From Streptomyces sp. NBC_00289 (GTDB lineage: Bacteria; Actinomycetota; Actinomycetes; Streptomycetales; Streptomycetaceae), in assembly GCF_041435115.1 (NCBI RefSeq), contig NZ_CP108046.1:6758001-6822000 (forward strand): a stretch of DNA of 64,000 nucleotides, given 5' to 3'. The translations under genes and the position numbers were made by a program. The notes under the pieces are model-generated. The model saw only the letters and a list, made by a program, of their open reading frames with translations. It did not search any database and was not told where the DNA came from. Below, one piece after another: positions 1 to 8,020 of this stretch (position 1 is the stretch's first letter; each line of letters starts with the position of its first letter).

Positions 1-12
1 GGAGAGCAGGAC

Positions 13-735
13 ATGCCTACCGGTCCGGCGAACGACGCGGCGAACGGTGCGGACGACGAGCCGGTGAGCGGTGCCAAAAACCCCTCGGTGAGCGGCGGTG
101 TCGGGAGCCGTTCGGTGAGAGGCCCGCGCAACGGCCCGGCCAGCCCGGGCAAGCGCCGCCTGGGCGTCATGGGCGGAACGTTCGACCCGATCCACCACGG
201 GCACCTCGTGGCGGCCAGTGAGGTCGCCGCGCAGTTCCACCTCGACGAGGTGGTGTTCGTCCCGACCGGTCAGCCGTGGCAGAAGACCCACCGCGCGGTC
301 TCACCGGCCGAGGACCGCTACCTGATGACGGTCATCGCCACCGCCGAGAACCCGCAGTTCTCGGTCAGCCGGATCGACATCGACCGCGGCGGCCCGACCT
401 ACACCGCGGACACCCTGCGCGACCTGCGCGCGCTCAACCCCGACACGGATCTCTTCTTCATCACGGGCGCCGACGCCCTCGGACAGATCCTGACCTGGCG
501 GGACACGGAAGAACTGTTCTCCCTGGCGCACTTCGTCGGAGTCACCCGGCCGGGCCACGTCCTGTCCGACGCCGGCCTCCCGGAGGGCGGTGTCTCGCTC
601 GTCGAGGTGCCCGCCCTGGCCATCTCCTCCACGGACTGCCGTGCGAGGGTCGCCAAGGGTGACCCCGTCTGGTACCTGGTGCCGGACGGCGTTGTGCGCT
701 ACATCGACAAGCGTGAGCTGTACCGCGGCGAGTGA
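13..735 (+). CDS. nadD: Nicotinate-nucleotide adenylyltransferase
   Basis: Transfers AMP from ATP to nicotinate mononucleotide in cytosolic NAD synthesis. After a roughly 50-residue Ser/Gly/Asn-rich N-terminal extension, the nucleotidyltransferase core begins with [12 protein letters not shown], which carries the (T/H)xGH motif. A later SSTDCR segment corresponds to the family's ISSTxIR motif. The core is of normal family length, and only the extension is unusual. An ATG with GGAGAG six bases upstream supports this start; an internal start nearer the core cannot be excluded. The next gene starts 16 bases downstream and rsfS follows, the nadD-rsfS order common in actinobacteria. Confidence 0.95.
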   Translation: MPTGPANDAANGADDEPVSGAKNPSVSGGVGSRSVRGPRNGPASPGKRRLGVMGGTFDPIHHGHLVAASEVAAQFHLDEVVFVPTGQPWQKTHRAVSPAEDRYLMTVIATAENPQFSVSRIDIDRGGPTYTADTLRDLRALNPDTDLFFITGADALGQILTWRDTEELFSLAHFVGVTRPGHVLSDAGLPEGGVSLVEVPALAISSTDCRARVAKGDPVWYLVPDGVVRYIDKRELYRGE

Positions 736-751
736 GCCGAGAGGGGCACCG

Positions 752-2548
752 GTGAACGACCGACACGACGCGGGCTACGAGGGCGACCCCTACGAGATCG
801 TCGGCTACGACGAGTACGGCCGCCCCGTCTACCAACAGGTCCCGCCGCAACAGGCTCCGCAGCAGCCGTACGACCCGTACGCGCAGCAGAGCTACGGCTA
901 CGACCCGTACGCGACGGGCTGGCAGCAGCCCGCGCCTTCCTACGACCCCTACGGCACGGGCCCGCAGACGGCCGTACCGCAGTACGACCCCTACGCCACC
1001 GGCGCGCAGCAGACCGGCGGCCCCACCACGGCGTACGACCCCTACGCCACCGGCGCGCAGCAGACCGGCGGCCCCACCACGGCGTACGACCCCTACGGCC
1101 AGACCGCCACCAGCGGCCAGCAGCCCGGCGTCGCCGAGCAGACCGCGTACATCCCGCAGCAGGCGGGCCCGCCCGGGACGCCGGAAGCCCCGGCCCGCCC
1201 CGCACCCGACCACGGCGAGCCGCGGGGCGAGTACGGGACCGCGGCCGGACCGGAGCACTCCGCCGAGCCCGAACGGGACTACCGCACCGAGCAGTTCGCC
1301 TTCGTCGAGGACCCCGACACGGAGTCCGAGGACGTCATCGACTGGCTGAACTTCACCGAGAACCGCACCGAGCGCCGGGAGGAGGCCAAGCGCCGGGCCC
1401 GCGGCCGCATGGTCGCCCTGGTCGTCGCCCTCGCCCTGGTCGCGGTCGGCGGGGTCGGTTATCTCTGGTACGCCGGGAAGCTGCCCGGCCTGTCCTCGTC
1501 CGACACGAAGACCAACGCCGCCACGGCCGCGGGCGCCCAGAAGCGGGACGTGATCGTCGTCCACCTGCACAACACCAGGAAGGGCGGCACCTCCACGGCG
1601 CTGCTCGTCGACAACACCACCACCAAGCAGGCCACCACGGTCCTGCTGCCCAACTCCCTCTCCCTGACCGACGACGACGGCTCCACGACCACCCTCGCCA
1701 AGTCCGTCGACGACGACGGCTCCTCGGGGACGCGCGACGCCCTCGACACCGTCCTCGGCACCGACATCCAGGGCACCTGGCGGCTGGACACCCCGTACCT
1801 GCAGAACCTCGTCGACCTCGTCGGCAACATCGAGGTCGACACCAACGCCGACGTGCCCGACCCGGCGGCCAAGAAGGGCACCTCGCCCCTCGTCCACAAG
1901 GGCGAGGCCCAGACACTCAGCGGCAAGGCGGCCGTCGCCTACGCCACCTACCGTGCCACCGGCGAGGCCCAGAACGCCCAGCTGGAGCGGTTCGGGCAGG
2001 TCATGCAGGGCGTGATGCGCAAGCTGTCCTCCGACCCGGCGGGCGCGACCACCACCGTCCAGACGCTCGCCCAGATCCTCGACCCGTCGCTGACCGACAA
2101 GGACCTCGGCACCTTCCTCGCCAAGCTCTCCGACCTCGCCAAGGGCGGCGACTACAAGACGGCCCTGCTGCCCGTGCAGACCGACGGCACGCTCAGCGCC
2201 GAGACCAGCGCCAGCGTCGTCAAGGACGTGCTCGGCGGGACCGCGAAGAGCCCCGACCAGGGCACCTCGGTCCGGGTCTCCGTGCAGAACGCCAGCGGCA
2301 CCAAGGACAACACGGAGAAGGCCCGCGTGGTGCTCCTCAACGGCGGCTTCACCTTCCTGGGGGGCGGTACGGCAACCACCCGGGCCGCGTCCGAGGTCGT
2401 CTACACGGACGCCGCCGACAAGGAGAACGCCACCGAGGTCGCCAAGACCCTGGGCCTGCCCACCGGCTCCGTGACCAAGGGCAAGGTCACCTCGAACGCG
2501 AACGTCTCGGTGATCCTCGGCCAGGACTACACGCCCTCCTCGTCCTAG
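752..2548 (+). CDS. LytR C-terminal-domain membrane protein (degenerate LCP-like)
   Basis: A 598-residue protein. Residues 1-210 are a cytoplasmic region rich in Tyr-Asp-Pro-Tyr, Gln, Gly and Pro, then acidic. One membrane segment follows at about 219-240, then an extracellular part. The first extracellular domain resembles the LytR-CpsA-Psr (LCP) fold (VVHLHNTRKGGTSTALLVD), but the Arg/Asp residues typical of active LCP phosphotransferases (the DTMML and IPRD motifs) are not apparent. The last 90 residues match a LytR_C domain (VSVQNASG). I infer a cell-envelope role, possibly binding rather than catalysis. The GTG start has GAGAGGGG upstream and is co-directional with nadD. A strong hairpin follows the gene. 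Confidence 0.8.
   Translation: MNDRHDAGYEGDPYEIVGYDEYGRPVYQQVPPQQAPQQPYDPYAQQSYGYDPYATGWQQPAPSYDPYGTGPQTAVPQYDPYATGAQQTGGPTTAYDPYATGAQQTGGPTTAYDPYGQTATSGQQPGVAEQTAYIPQQAGPPGTPEAPARPAPDHGEPRGEYGTAAGPEHSAEPERDYRTEQFAFVEDPDTESEDVIDWLNFTENRTERREEAKRRARGRMVALVVALALVAVGGVGYLWYAGKLPGLSSSDTKTNAATAAGAQKRDVIVVHLHNTRKGGTSTALLVDNTTTKQATTVLLPNSLSLTDDDGSTTTLAKSVDDDGSSGTRDALDTVLGTDIQGTWRLDTPYLQNLVDLVGNIEVDTNADVPDPAAKKGTSPLVHKGEAQTLSGKAAVAYATYRATGEAQNAQLERFGQVMQGVMRKLSSDPAGATTTVQTLAQILDPSLTDKDLGTFLAKLSDLAKGGDYKTALLPVQTDGTLSAETSASVVKDVLGGTAKSPDQGTSVRVSVQNASGTKDNTEKARVVLLNGGFTFLGGGTATTRAASEVVYTDAADKENATEVAKTLGLPTGSVTKGKVTSNANVSVILGQDYTPSSS
982..1083 (+). repeat. 51-bp tandem duplication in a Tyr-Asp-Pro-Tyr-rich tail
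   Basis: Two essentially identical 51-bp units, each 17 codons (AYDPYATGAQQTGGPTT), lie inside the LytR_C protein gene, with the start of a third unit at 1084. The period is a multiple of three, so the copy number can change without breaking the frame. Confidence 0.9.
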
Positions 2549-2573
2549 GCCCCTGTCCGCCCACGCGGCGAAC

Positions 2574-2609
2574 GGCGCCCCACGTGATCCACTCATCACG
2601 TGGGGCGCC
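2574..2609 (+). terminator. Perfect 15-bp stem-loop after the LytR_C gene
   Basis: GGCGCCCCACGTGAT and its exact reverse complement flank the six-base loop CCACTC. No T-tract follows, as is common for Streptomyces terminators. It separates the LytR_C gene from rsfS, which therefore probably has its own promoter; a TTGACA box sits at 2630. Confidence 0.75.
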
Positions 2610-2664
2610 GTCGGCTGTCCGTGAGACCCTTGACATCCAGTGCCCGCCGACGGAAAGCCATGTA

Positions 2665-3108
2665 GTGACCGCGACCGACCGCTCTCTCGAGCTCATCACC
2701 ACCGCCGCACAGGCGGCCGCCGACAAGCTCGCCCACGACGTCATCGCCTACGACGTCAGTGACGTCCTGTCGATCACGGACGCCTTCCTGTTGGCGTCCG
2801 CGCCCAACGACCGCCAGGTCAAGTCGATCGTCGACGAGATCGAGGAACGGCTCCAGAAGGAACTCGGCGCCAAGCCGGTGCGCCGCGAGGGCGACCGCGA
2901 CGCCCGCTGGATCCTGCTCGACTACGTGGACATCGTCGTCCACGTCCAGCACAGCGAGGAGCGTGTCTTCTACGCCCTGGAGCGGCTGTGGAAGGACTGC
3001 CCCGAGCTGGAACTGCCCGCCGACGCCAAGGCGACCCGCGGCAAGGGCGAGGAGCACGCCAAGGTGCGGTCCGACGAGGACGCCGAGGAGTTCGGGGAGC
3101 TGCGGTGA
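2665..3108 (+). CDS. rsfS: Ribosome silencing factor RsfS
   Basis: A RsfS/Iojap/C7orf30 family protein that binds large-subunit protein L14 and blocks subunit joining when nutrients are short. The 147-residue product has the family's compact alpha/beta core: KLAHDVIAYDV, SITDAFLLASAPNDRQV and WILLDYVDIVVHV, followed by EERVFYALERLWKDCP. The acidic C-terminal tail is extra. The GTG at 2665 is preceded by GGAAAG. An upstream in-frame ATG at 2584 lies inside the terminator hairpin and is unlikely. The stop codon overlaps the next start (GTGA). Confidence 0.95.
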   Translation: MTATDRSLELITTAAQAAADKLAHDVIAYDVSDVLSITDAFLLASAPNDRQVKSIVDEIEERLQKELGAKPVRREGDRDARWILLDYVDIVVHVQHSEERVFYALERLWKDCPELELPADAKATRGKGEEHAKVRSDEDAEEFGELR

Positions 3109-3779
3109 CTGCCCCCTCCGCAGCCGGGGCCGGCCGCGGGGGCGGCCGGGGCCGTCGCGTCATCCTCTGGCGGCACGGCCAGACGTCGTGGAACGTGGAG
3201 CGCCGTTTCCAGGGCACCACGGACGTCGAGCTCACCGAGACGGGCATCGGCCAGGCCCGCCGCGCGGCCCGGCTGCTCGCCTCGCTGAAGCCCGACGCGA
3301 TCGTCGCCTCCGACCTCCGCCGGGCCGCGAACACCGCCGCCGAGCTCGCCGAGCTCACCGGCCTCGAGGTCACCCACGACGAGGGCCTGCGCGAGACCTA
3401 CGCGGGCGTCTGGCAGGGCCTGACGCACGACGAGATCATCGCCCGGCACGGCGACGAGTACGCCGCGTGGAAGCGCGGTGAGCCAGTGCGCCGCGGCGGC
3501 GGCGAACTGGAGTCGGAGGTCGCCGACCGTGCCGCCCCGGTGGTGCTCCGGCACGCCGAGAAGCTGCCCGAGGAGGGCACGCTCGTCGTGGTCAGCCACG
3601 GCGGCACGATCCGCACCACCATCGGCCGCCTCCTCGGTCTGGAGGCCCGCCACTGGGAGAGCCTCGGCGGCCTCTCCAACTGCTGCTGGTCGGTGCTCGG
3701 CGAGGGCGCCCGCGGCTGGCGTCTGCTCGAGCACAACGCCGGCACCCTCCCGGAGCCGGTGCTCGGCGACGACGACTGA
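3105..3779 (+). CDS. Histidine phosphatase (phosphoglycerate mutase-like), possible GpgP orthologue
   Basis: A 224-residue enzyme of the histidine phosphatase superfamily. It shows the catalytic RHG motif in LWRHGQTSWN, the second catalytic histidine in VVSHGGTIR, and the intervening SDLRRAANTA. Its GTG start overlaps the rsfS stop, so translation is probably coupled. In mycobacteria the gene after nadD-rsfS is gpgP, glucosyl-3-phosphoglycerate phosphatase. The shared position suggests orthology, but the substrate here is inferred from context only and a general sugar-phosphate phosphatase is equally possible. Confidence 0.88.
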   Translation: MTAPSAAGAGRGGGRGRRVILWRHGQTSWNVERRFQGTTDVELTETGIGQARRAARLLASLKPDAIVASDLRRAANTAAELAELTGLEVTHDEGLRETYAGVWQGLTHDEIIARHGDEYAAWKRGEPVRRGGGELESEVADRAAPVVLRHAEKLPEEGTLVVVSHGGTIRTTIGRLLGLEARHWESLGGLSNCCWSVLGEGARGWRLLEHNAGTLPEPVLGDDD

Positions 3780-3886
3780 GCGGCCCGGACCGGGCGTCGC
3801 TCGGGACCGGGACCCGGATTTCACTTTCCGGCAGGTCGCAGGCTAAAGTTCTTCTTGTTCGCCCCCGCCGAGCGGGAAGAACACGC

Positions 3887-3959
3887 GGGGCTATAGCTCA
3901 GTTGGTAGAGCGCCTGCATGGCATGCAGGAGGTCAGGAGTTCAATTCTCCTTAGCTCCA
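3887..3959 (+). tRNA. tRNA-Ala(GGC), copy 1
   Basis: A 73-base cloverleaf. The acceptor GGGGCTA pairs with TAGCTCC (one G-U) and is followed by discriminator A. The D arm contains GCTCAGTTGGTAGAGC, the anticodon stem is CCTGC/GCAGG with loop ATGGCAT giving anticodon GGC, and the T arm is GGAGTTCAATTCTCC. No CCA is encoded. A weak TTCACT/TAAAGT promoter pair lies at 3820 and 3844. The gene is identical to the copy at 4825. Confidence 0.97.
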
Positions 3960-4001
3960 CACATCGACACTCCGTTGAGTTGTCAAAGATCGGTTTCACG
4001 A

Positions 4002-4035
4002 AGATCCCGTCCCCTTCCGGGGGGCGGGATTTCTC
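4002..4035 (+). terminator. Terminator after tRNA-Ala copy 1
   Basis: ATCCCGTCCCC and GGGGGGCGGGAT form an approximately 11-bp stem around TTCC, followed by the T-rich TTTCTCATT. Confidence 0.7.
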
Positions 4036-4278
4036 ATTCCGCCGACGGTCACCCGCACAGGGCAGCCGCACACTGTGTCCGATCCGACTTGAGTCACTCG
4101 GGCCTCCGGGGCGTATACCTCTGCGGAGGCGCTGTTGGCGTGCACGTTCACGCCGGCCGGGACCGCCGCGGCGGGTGCCGTGTCCGGACTGGTACTGAGG
4201 CGTCGCTGACCGTATTGGTCCGGTCGTGGCAGAATCAAACGGCCGGAAGGGGGCGCGGCCCGACGGGAGGGAGCAGTG
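4036..4278. other. Non-coding gap upstream of the zinc-ribbon genes
   Basis: I see no convincing gene here. It holds the presumed promoter region of the next gene and ends in the strong ribosome-binding site GGGAGGGAG at 4264-4272. Confidence 0.4.
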
Positions 4279-4452
4279 ATGCCTGCGAGCATCATCGATG
4301 AGGTCGGCCACCTCCTCGATGCAGCGTCGACTCGGGACACGGTCACCCGTCTCAGCTGCCCTTCCTGCGGATCTGTCCGGGTCGCCCAAGTCCTCGGGGA
4401 CAACGGGGGAATCTCCTACGTGTGCACGGCCTGCGGCCACAGCTGGAGCTGA
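4279..4452 (+). CDS. Small zinc-ribbon protein (57 aa), unknown function
   Basis: I do not recognise a named family. The protein starts MPASIIDEVGHLLDAAS and ends in a four-cysteine ribbon: CPSC at about residue 33, and CTAC about 18 residues later, followed by GHSWS. Two CxxC knuckles of this spacing usually bind one zinc. GGGAGGGAG lies upstream; GTG at 4276 is an alternative start. The stop is three bases before the next small cysteine-rich gene, so the two are probably co-transcribed. The TFIIS-like ribbon hints at nucleic-acid or RNA-polymerase contact, but that is speculation. Confidence 0.7.
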   Translation: MPASIIDEVGHLLDAASTRDTVTRLSCPSCGSVRVAQVLGDNGGISYVCTACGHSWS

Positions 4453-4455
4453 TCG

Positions 4456-4689
4456 ATGGGTGCACACAGGCGAAAGTGCGACTGGTGTGGCAGCGGCACA
4501 CCCATTGTCCGGGACATGGAACCGGTGAACCCCGACTACCAGTACTGGTGCGAGGAATGCGCGCGGGCGCTGATCATAAAGGGCGACCCGATCGAGACGT
4601 ACCGTGAACTGGAGGGCGAGCCGATCTACGGCCGGCTCCTCGAAGAGCACTGCACGCTCAAGCGGTTCTACTCCTTCGTCACGGCCTGA
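4456..4689 (+). CDS. Small CxxC zinc-knuckle protein (77 aa), unknown function
   Basis: A 77-residue protein with CDWC near residue 8 and CEEC near residue 32, the spacing of a single treble-clef or ribbon zinc site. A charged alpha-helical tail with a further Cys (EEHCTLKRFYSF) follows. It starts three bases after the preceding zinc-ribbon gene, and the pair lies between two identical tRNA-Ala genes. No function can be assigned. The tight spacing suggests a shared operon and perhaps a shared partner. Confidence 0.75.
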   Translation: MGAHRRKCDWCGSGTPIVRDMEPVNPDYQYWCEECARALIIKGDPIETYRELEGEPIYGRLLEEHCTLKRFYSFVTA

Positions 4690-4824
4690 CGCCGACCCCG
4701 CGAACGGCGTCACAAGGGCCGCGTACGGCCCGTATCCGTCCAGAACGGAAACGATTTGGTGCTGCACCCGGTGGACCGTGTAATGTTGGCGTCGCCGCCG
4801 GGGAAGCCGGGCGGAACACCACGA

Positions 4825-4897
4825 GGGGCTATAGCTCAGTTGGTAGAGCGCCTGCATGGCATGCAGGAGGTCAGGAGTTCAATTCTCCTTAGCTCCA
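4825..4897 (+). tRNA. tRNA-Ala(GGC), copy 2
   Basis: Base-for-base identical to the copy at 3887 across all 73 positions, with anticodon GGC and no encoded CCA. A possible promoter is TTGGTG at 4756 with TAATGT at 4781. It is followed by a long stem-loop. Confidence 0.97.
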
Positions 4898-4904
4898 CAG
4901 ACGT

Positions 4905-4941
4905 CGAGGGCGGGTCATCCGAATCGGATGGCCCGCCCTCG
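4905..4941 (+). terminator. Stem-loop after tRNA-Ala copy 2
   Basis: CGAGGGCGGGTCATCC pairs with GGATGGCCCGCCCTCG through about 16 bp (one G-U) around a short loop. It lies between the tRNA and the convergent NuoF-like gene, so it may stop transcription from both sides. Confidence 0.75.
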
Positions 4942-5027
4942 TCATGTGTACGACGCGGACACGGAGTTGTACGCCTGTGCGGCTCAGCGGTGGGCGGCCC
5001 GAGCCGGGCGGCCCACCGCCCCCGTGT

Positions 5028-6638
5028 TCAGCGGCCCAGAGCGCGGCGTCCGCGGCCCTGGGAGAGCACCGGGAGGTTCCGGGACGGCGCCTGTGAGCGC
5101 GTGTCCTCCTCCAGGCGCAGGGCGAGCGCCGGGCAGCGGCGTACCGCCCGCAGGGCCTTCGCCTCCGCGTACTGCGGCACCTTCGCCTGCGCCACCGTCG
5201 GGAAGCCGTCGGCGCCCAGCTGGAAGACCTCCGGGAGGATGTCCGCGCACAGGCCGTGGCCACGGCACAGCGTCCAGTCGACGAAGATCTTCTGGCGGCT
5301 GCCACCGCCGTCGTCCGCCGGCGCGCCGCTCGTGATGCCCGCGGGGGTCATGCCGGCCTCGAAGAGCGGCAGAACGCCCTCCACGGGCCGTCCACAGCCG
5401 TTGCCGAGGACATGCGCCGCGAGGTCGTCGGTGAACGCCTTGATGGTGGACTCCAGGAACATCGCGGAGCCGTCCGGGTGCGAGCACGCGCCACGCCGCT
5501 TGACGTTCTTGGCGACCTGCTTGAGCGCCTCCAGGGCGGCCGGGCCGCCGCCGTTGATGATGTCCTCCATGCCGCGTGCGGCGGCCGGCAGGCCGAGGTA
5601 GCAGGGACCGCACTGTCCCGCGCTCTCGTCCGCCAGCCACTGCGCCACGCGCAGCGACTCGCCCAGCGGGCAGGTCTCCTGGCTGATCGGCAGGATCGCG
5701 CCCGCGCCGAGGGCCCCGCCCACCGCGTCCAGGGAGTTACGGGAGACCACCGCCTCGTTGACCGTCGCCGCGTCGATCCACTTGCCGTGGTAGCCGCCGG
5801 TCAGCACGCCCTGCGGAACCGGCGGGGCGCCGGCCAGCTGGAGGACGTAGCGCAGCGGGACGCCCGTGGGGACCTCGATCACCATCGGACGGGCCACGGC
5901 ACCCGAGACCGTCAGCAGGACGGTGCCGGGCTCGTCGTACAGGCCGGTGTTGCCGTAGCGCTCCGGGCCGATGCGGGCGGCGATGGCCAGCTGGGCGAAG
6001 GTCTCGGCGTTGGACAGCAGGGTCGGCGCGCCGCCCACGCCGGTCTGTGAGGCGCTGACCTTGCGGCCGGGCGGGATCGCCGGACCGCCGTCGATCGAGC
6101 GGATCAGCGAGGCGGCGGCACCGGTGACCATCCGGATCGGGTTGCGCTGCACACTCGCGCGCAGCGCCGACCGGCGCCCGTTGCTCAGGCCGCGCTCGGC
6201 GAGCGCGGCCTCCATGGAGCGCTGGGTCGATTCGCGGGTGACCCCCACCACGAGCGTGCGGGCACCCAGCGCCTCCGCGACCAGCAGGGCACCGTCCAGG
6301 ATGAGGTGCGGGGCACGGTTGATCAGCACCGTGTCCTTGCGGCAGGCCGGCTCGTCCTCACTGCCGTTGACGACGACGACCGGCCGTACGCCGCGTTTGA
6401 TCGCCGCCTCGGCGACCGAGCGCAGCTTCTTGTGGAAGGGGAAACCCGCGCCGCCGCGGCCCTTCAGGTTGATGTTCTCGGCGAGCTTCGCGAGCTGCTC
6501 GCCGCCCAGGGGTTCGAGCGGCCCGTGCACCTTGAGGTGCATGGGCAGATCGAGCCTTTCGACAAGGTCGAAACCCGACGTGAGCTGAGGAAGTCCGACC
6601 ACGCGGACCTCTGGGACGTCGGGCAGGGCCTCGTTCAC
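5028..6638 (-). CDS. NuoF-like flavoprotein fused to a C-terminal ferredoxin
   Basis: A 536-residue redox protein. Residues 55-400 follow the complex I 51-kDa (NuoF/Nqo1) plan: the FMN loop GRGGAGFP (60-67), NGSEDEP (91-97), an SLBB-like segment around 245-275 and the iron-sulphur end region. Two family signatures are altered. The NADH-binding GEETAL is replaced by GAAASL (173-178), and the first iron-sulphur Cys is Ala (ESAGQCGPC, 338-346), leaving C343, C346 and C385. Residues 450-510 are a CxxHxxC...CP ferredoxin (C458, H461, C464, C502), typical of actinobacterial [3Fe-4S] ferredoxins. The start overlaps the stop of the upstream membrane protein gene. I infer FMN-mediated electron transfer, probably not a standard NADH dehydrogenase. 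Confidence 0.85.
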   Translation of the reverse strand: MNEALPDVPEVRVVGLPQLTSGFDLVERLDLPMHLKVHGPLEPLGGEQLAKLAENINLKGRGGAGFPFHKKLRSVAEAAIKRGVRPVVVVNGSEDEPACRKDTVLINRAPHLILDGALLVAEALGARTLVVGVTRESTQRSMEAALAERGLSNGRRSALRASVQRNPIRMVTGAAASLIRSIDGGPAIPPGRKVSASQTGVGGAPTLLSNAETFAQLAIAARIGPERYGNTGLYDEPGTVLLTVSGAVARPMVIEVPTGVPLRYVLQLAGAPPVPQGVLTGGYHGKWIDAATVNEAVVSRNSLDAVGGALGAGAILPISQETCPLGESLRVAQWLADESAGQCGPCYLGLPAAARGMEDIINGGGPAALEALKQVAKNVKRRGACSHPDGSAMFLESTIKAFTDDLAAHVLGNGCGRPVEGVLPLFEAGMTPAGITSGAPADDGGGSRQKIFVDWTLCRGHGLCADILPEVFQLGADGFPTVAQAKVPQYAEAKALRAVRRCPALALRLEEDTRSQAPSRNLPVLSQGRGRRALGR

Positions 6639-7921
6639 TTAAAGCCTCCGGAAGGCGTGTTCCAAGGTTCGCCCGAACCCGGTGCGTCGTAGTCGTAGGA
6701 AGCACCGGGCAGTGTTTCAGTGGCGGGACCGCTGTTGTACGTGTCGTTCGGGTTATACGTGCCATAGGCACTGTTCGACTCACCCGTGTCGTACATGTCA
6801 CTCGTCCCGTACCCGGCCGCGCCCGAACTGCCATAGGTCGGGATGTTGTATCCGGTGTCCTGCATCGGGTCGTAGGCCGACGGGGGCGCCTCGCCCACGG
6901 GCGGCGGCGAGGGGATCGGCCAGCTGCCGGACGTGCTGCCCGAACCGTCCATGCGCGGGATCGCCTCGGTGGGCTGCATGTCCATCGGCGTGTTCATCCA
7001 GGCGGTCTGGTCGGCGGCGGCGAAGGGCTGCTGGGGGCGCTGCGGCGTCGACACGGCCCGGTAGGCGGCCGCGAAGCCGTTCGCGGGCTCCGGGGCCGGG
7101 GGCTGCGCCGCCGGTGCGTCGAAGCGGGACCCGCCGCCGCGCGGTGGCCCGCCGCGCTGGTTCTCGTAGCCGGGGAGCGCGGACTCCGCCACCCTGGCGC
7201 GGCTCGCGTCCAGACCCTCGCGGCCCGGCCGCTCCTCGGAGCCCAGGACCGCGGCGATCCGGTCGGCGACCCTGCGCTTGACCGGCCGGGGCGCCGCGCG
7301 CAGGGCGAGGGCCGCGGTGACCCCGAGCAGGCACATGCCGTACATGATCACGAAGATCGGCTTCGCCGCGCGACCCGCGTAGAGCCCGTGGATGAGAGCG
7401 GCGCACCAGGCCGGGTAGGCCAGCATGTGCATGGCTCGCCAGCGGGCTGCCACCGGGGCCGGGGAGGCGAACTTGCTGCGCAGCGCGCCGGTGATGCCGA
7501 CGAAGATCATGAGCAGGCCGGCCAGGGAGCCGAGTCCGATGAGGCCGGCGCTACCGGTGACGCCGAGGGAGAAGGGGAGTACCGCGGCGATCAACTGGGT
7601 GTGATCCAGCGCGATCTTGGTGGTGAGGTGCAGCAGCAGGAACGCGATCGAGGCGACCGCGGTCGTCCGGTGCACCGCCTGGCCGATGATCCGCTGACGT
7701 GTGTTCAGGAAGATCCGGTCCTGGGCGACGAGACCCCAGATGACCGAGCAGCTGAGCGACACCAGTGACAGGACGCCCGCGCCGAAGTTCAGGAAGTCGC
7801 GGAACCTGTCACCTCCTACCAGCACCACCACGGGTATCAGGAGCAGGACGACAGCCGACGCCATCCCGTAGGCCGACCGGCCTGTCCGGGGAAGCGAGCT
7901 GTTACTACGACGATCGTTCAT
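6635..7921 (-). CDS. Ferric-reductase-like four-histidine membrane protein, partner of the NuoF-ferredoxin fusion
   Basis: A 428-residue protein. About six membrane helices lie in residues 18-210, followed by a long Pro/Gly/Tyr/Asp/Asn-rich cytoplasmic tail. His84 and His98 (14 apart) and His165 and His178 (13 apart) sit within two helices. That is the bis-histidine spacing of the ferric reductase/NADPH oxidase transmembrane domain, which carries two stacked b hemes. No FAD or NADPH domain is attached. The downstream overlapping gene encodes a flavin/iron-sulphur protein instead, so the two may form one transmembrane electron-transfer complex. I chose ATG at 7921 because GGAG lies 10 bases upstream; the frame is also open to 7981. 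Confidence 0.78.
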   Translation of the reverse strand: MNDRRSNSSLPRTGRSAYGMASAVVLLLIPVVVLVGGDRFRDFLNFGAGVLSLVSLSCSVIWGLVAQDRIFLNTRQRIIGQAVHRTTAVASIAFLLLHLTTKIALDHTQLIAAVLPFSLGVTGSAGLIGLGSLAGLLMIFVGITGALRSKFASPAPVAARWRAMHMLAYPAWCAALIHGLYAGRAAKPIFVIMYGMCLLGVTAALALRAAPRPVKRRVADRIAAVLGSEERPGREGLDASRARVAESALPGYENQRGGPPRGGGSRFDAPAAQPPAPEPANGFAAAYRAVSTPQRPQQPFAAADQTAWMNTPMDMQPTEAIPRMDGSGSTSGSWPIPSPPPVGEAPPSAYDPMQDTGYNIPTYGSSGAAGYGTSDMYDTGESNSAYGTYNPNDTYNSGPATETLPGASYDYDAPGSGEPWNTPSGGFK

Positions 7922-8020
7922 GGGGGCAACTCCGAGCAGTTCGGGAAAGCGGTCCCGTTGCCGCACTCTAGGTGGCGCCATACCGGTGAGTACGAGGTTT
8001 TGGTTATTGCGTTGTTATCA

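Noticed and set aside
3887..4897. Prophage or integrative element attached to the tRNA-Ala genes.
   Set aside because: No integrase, excisionase or phage gene is present, and the intervening genes are only two small frames.
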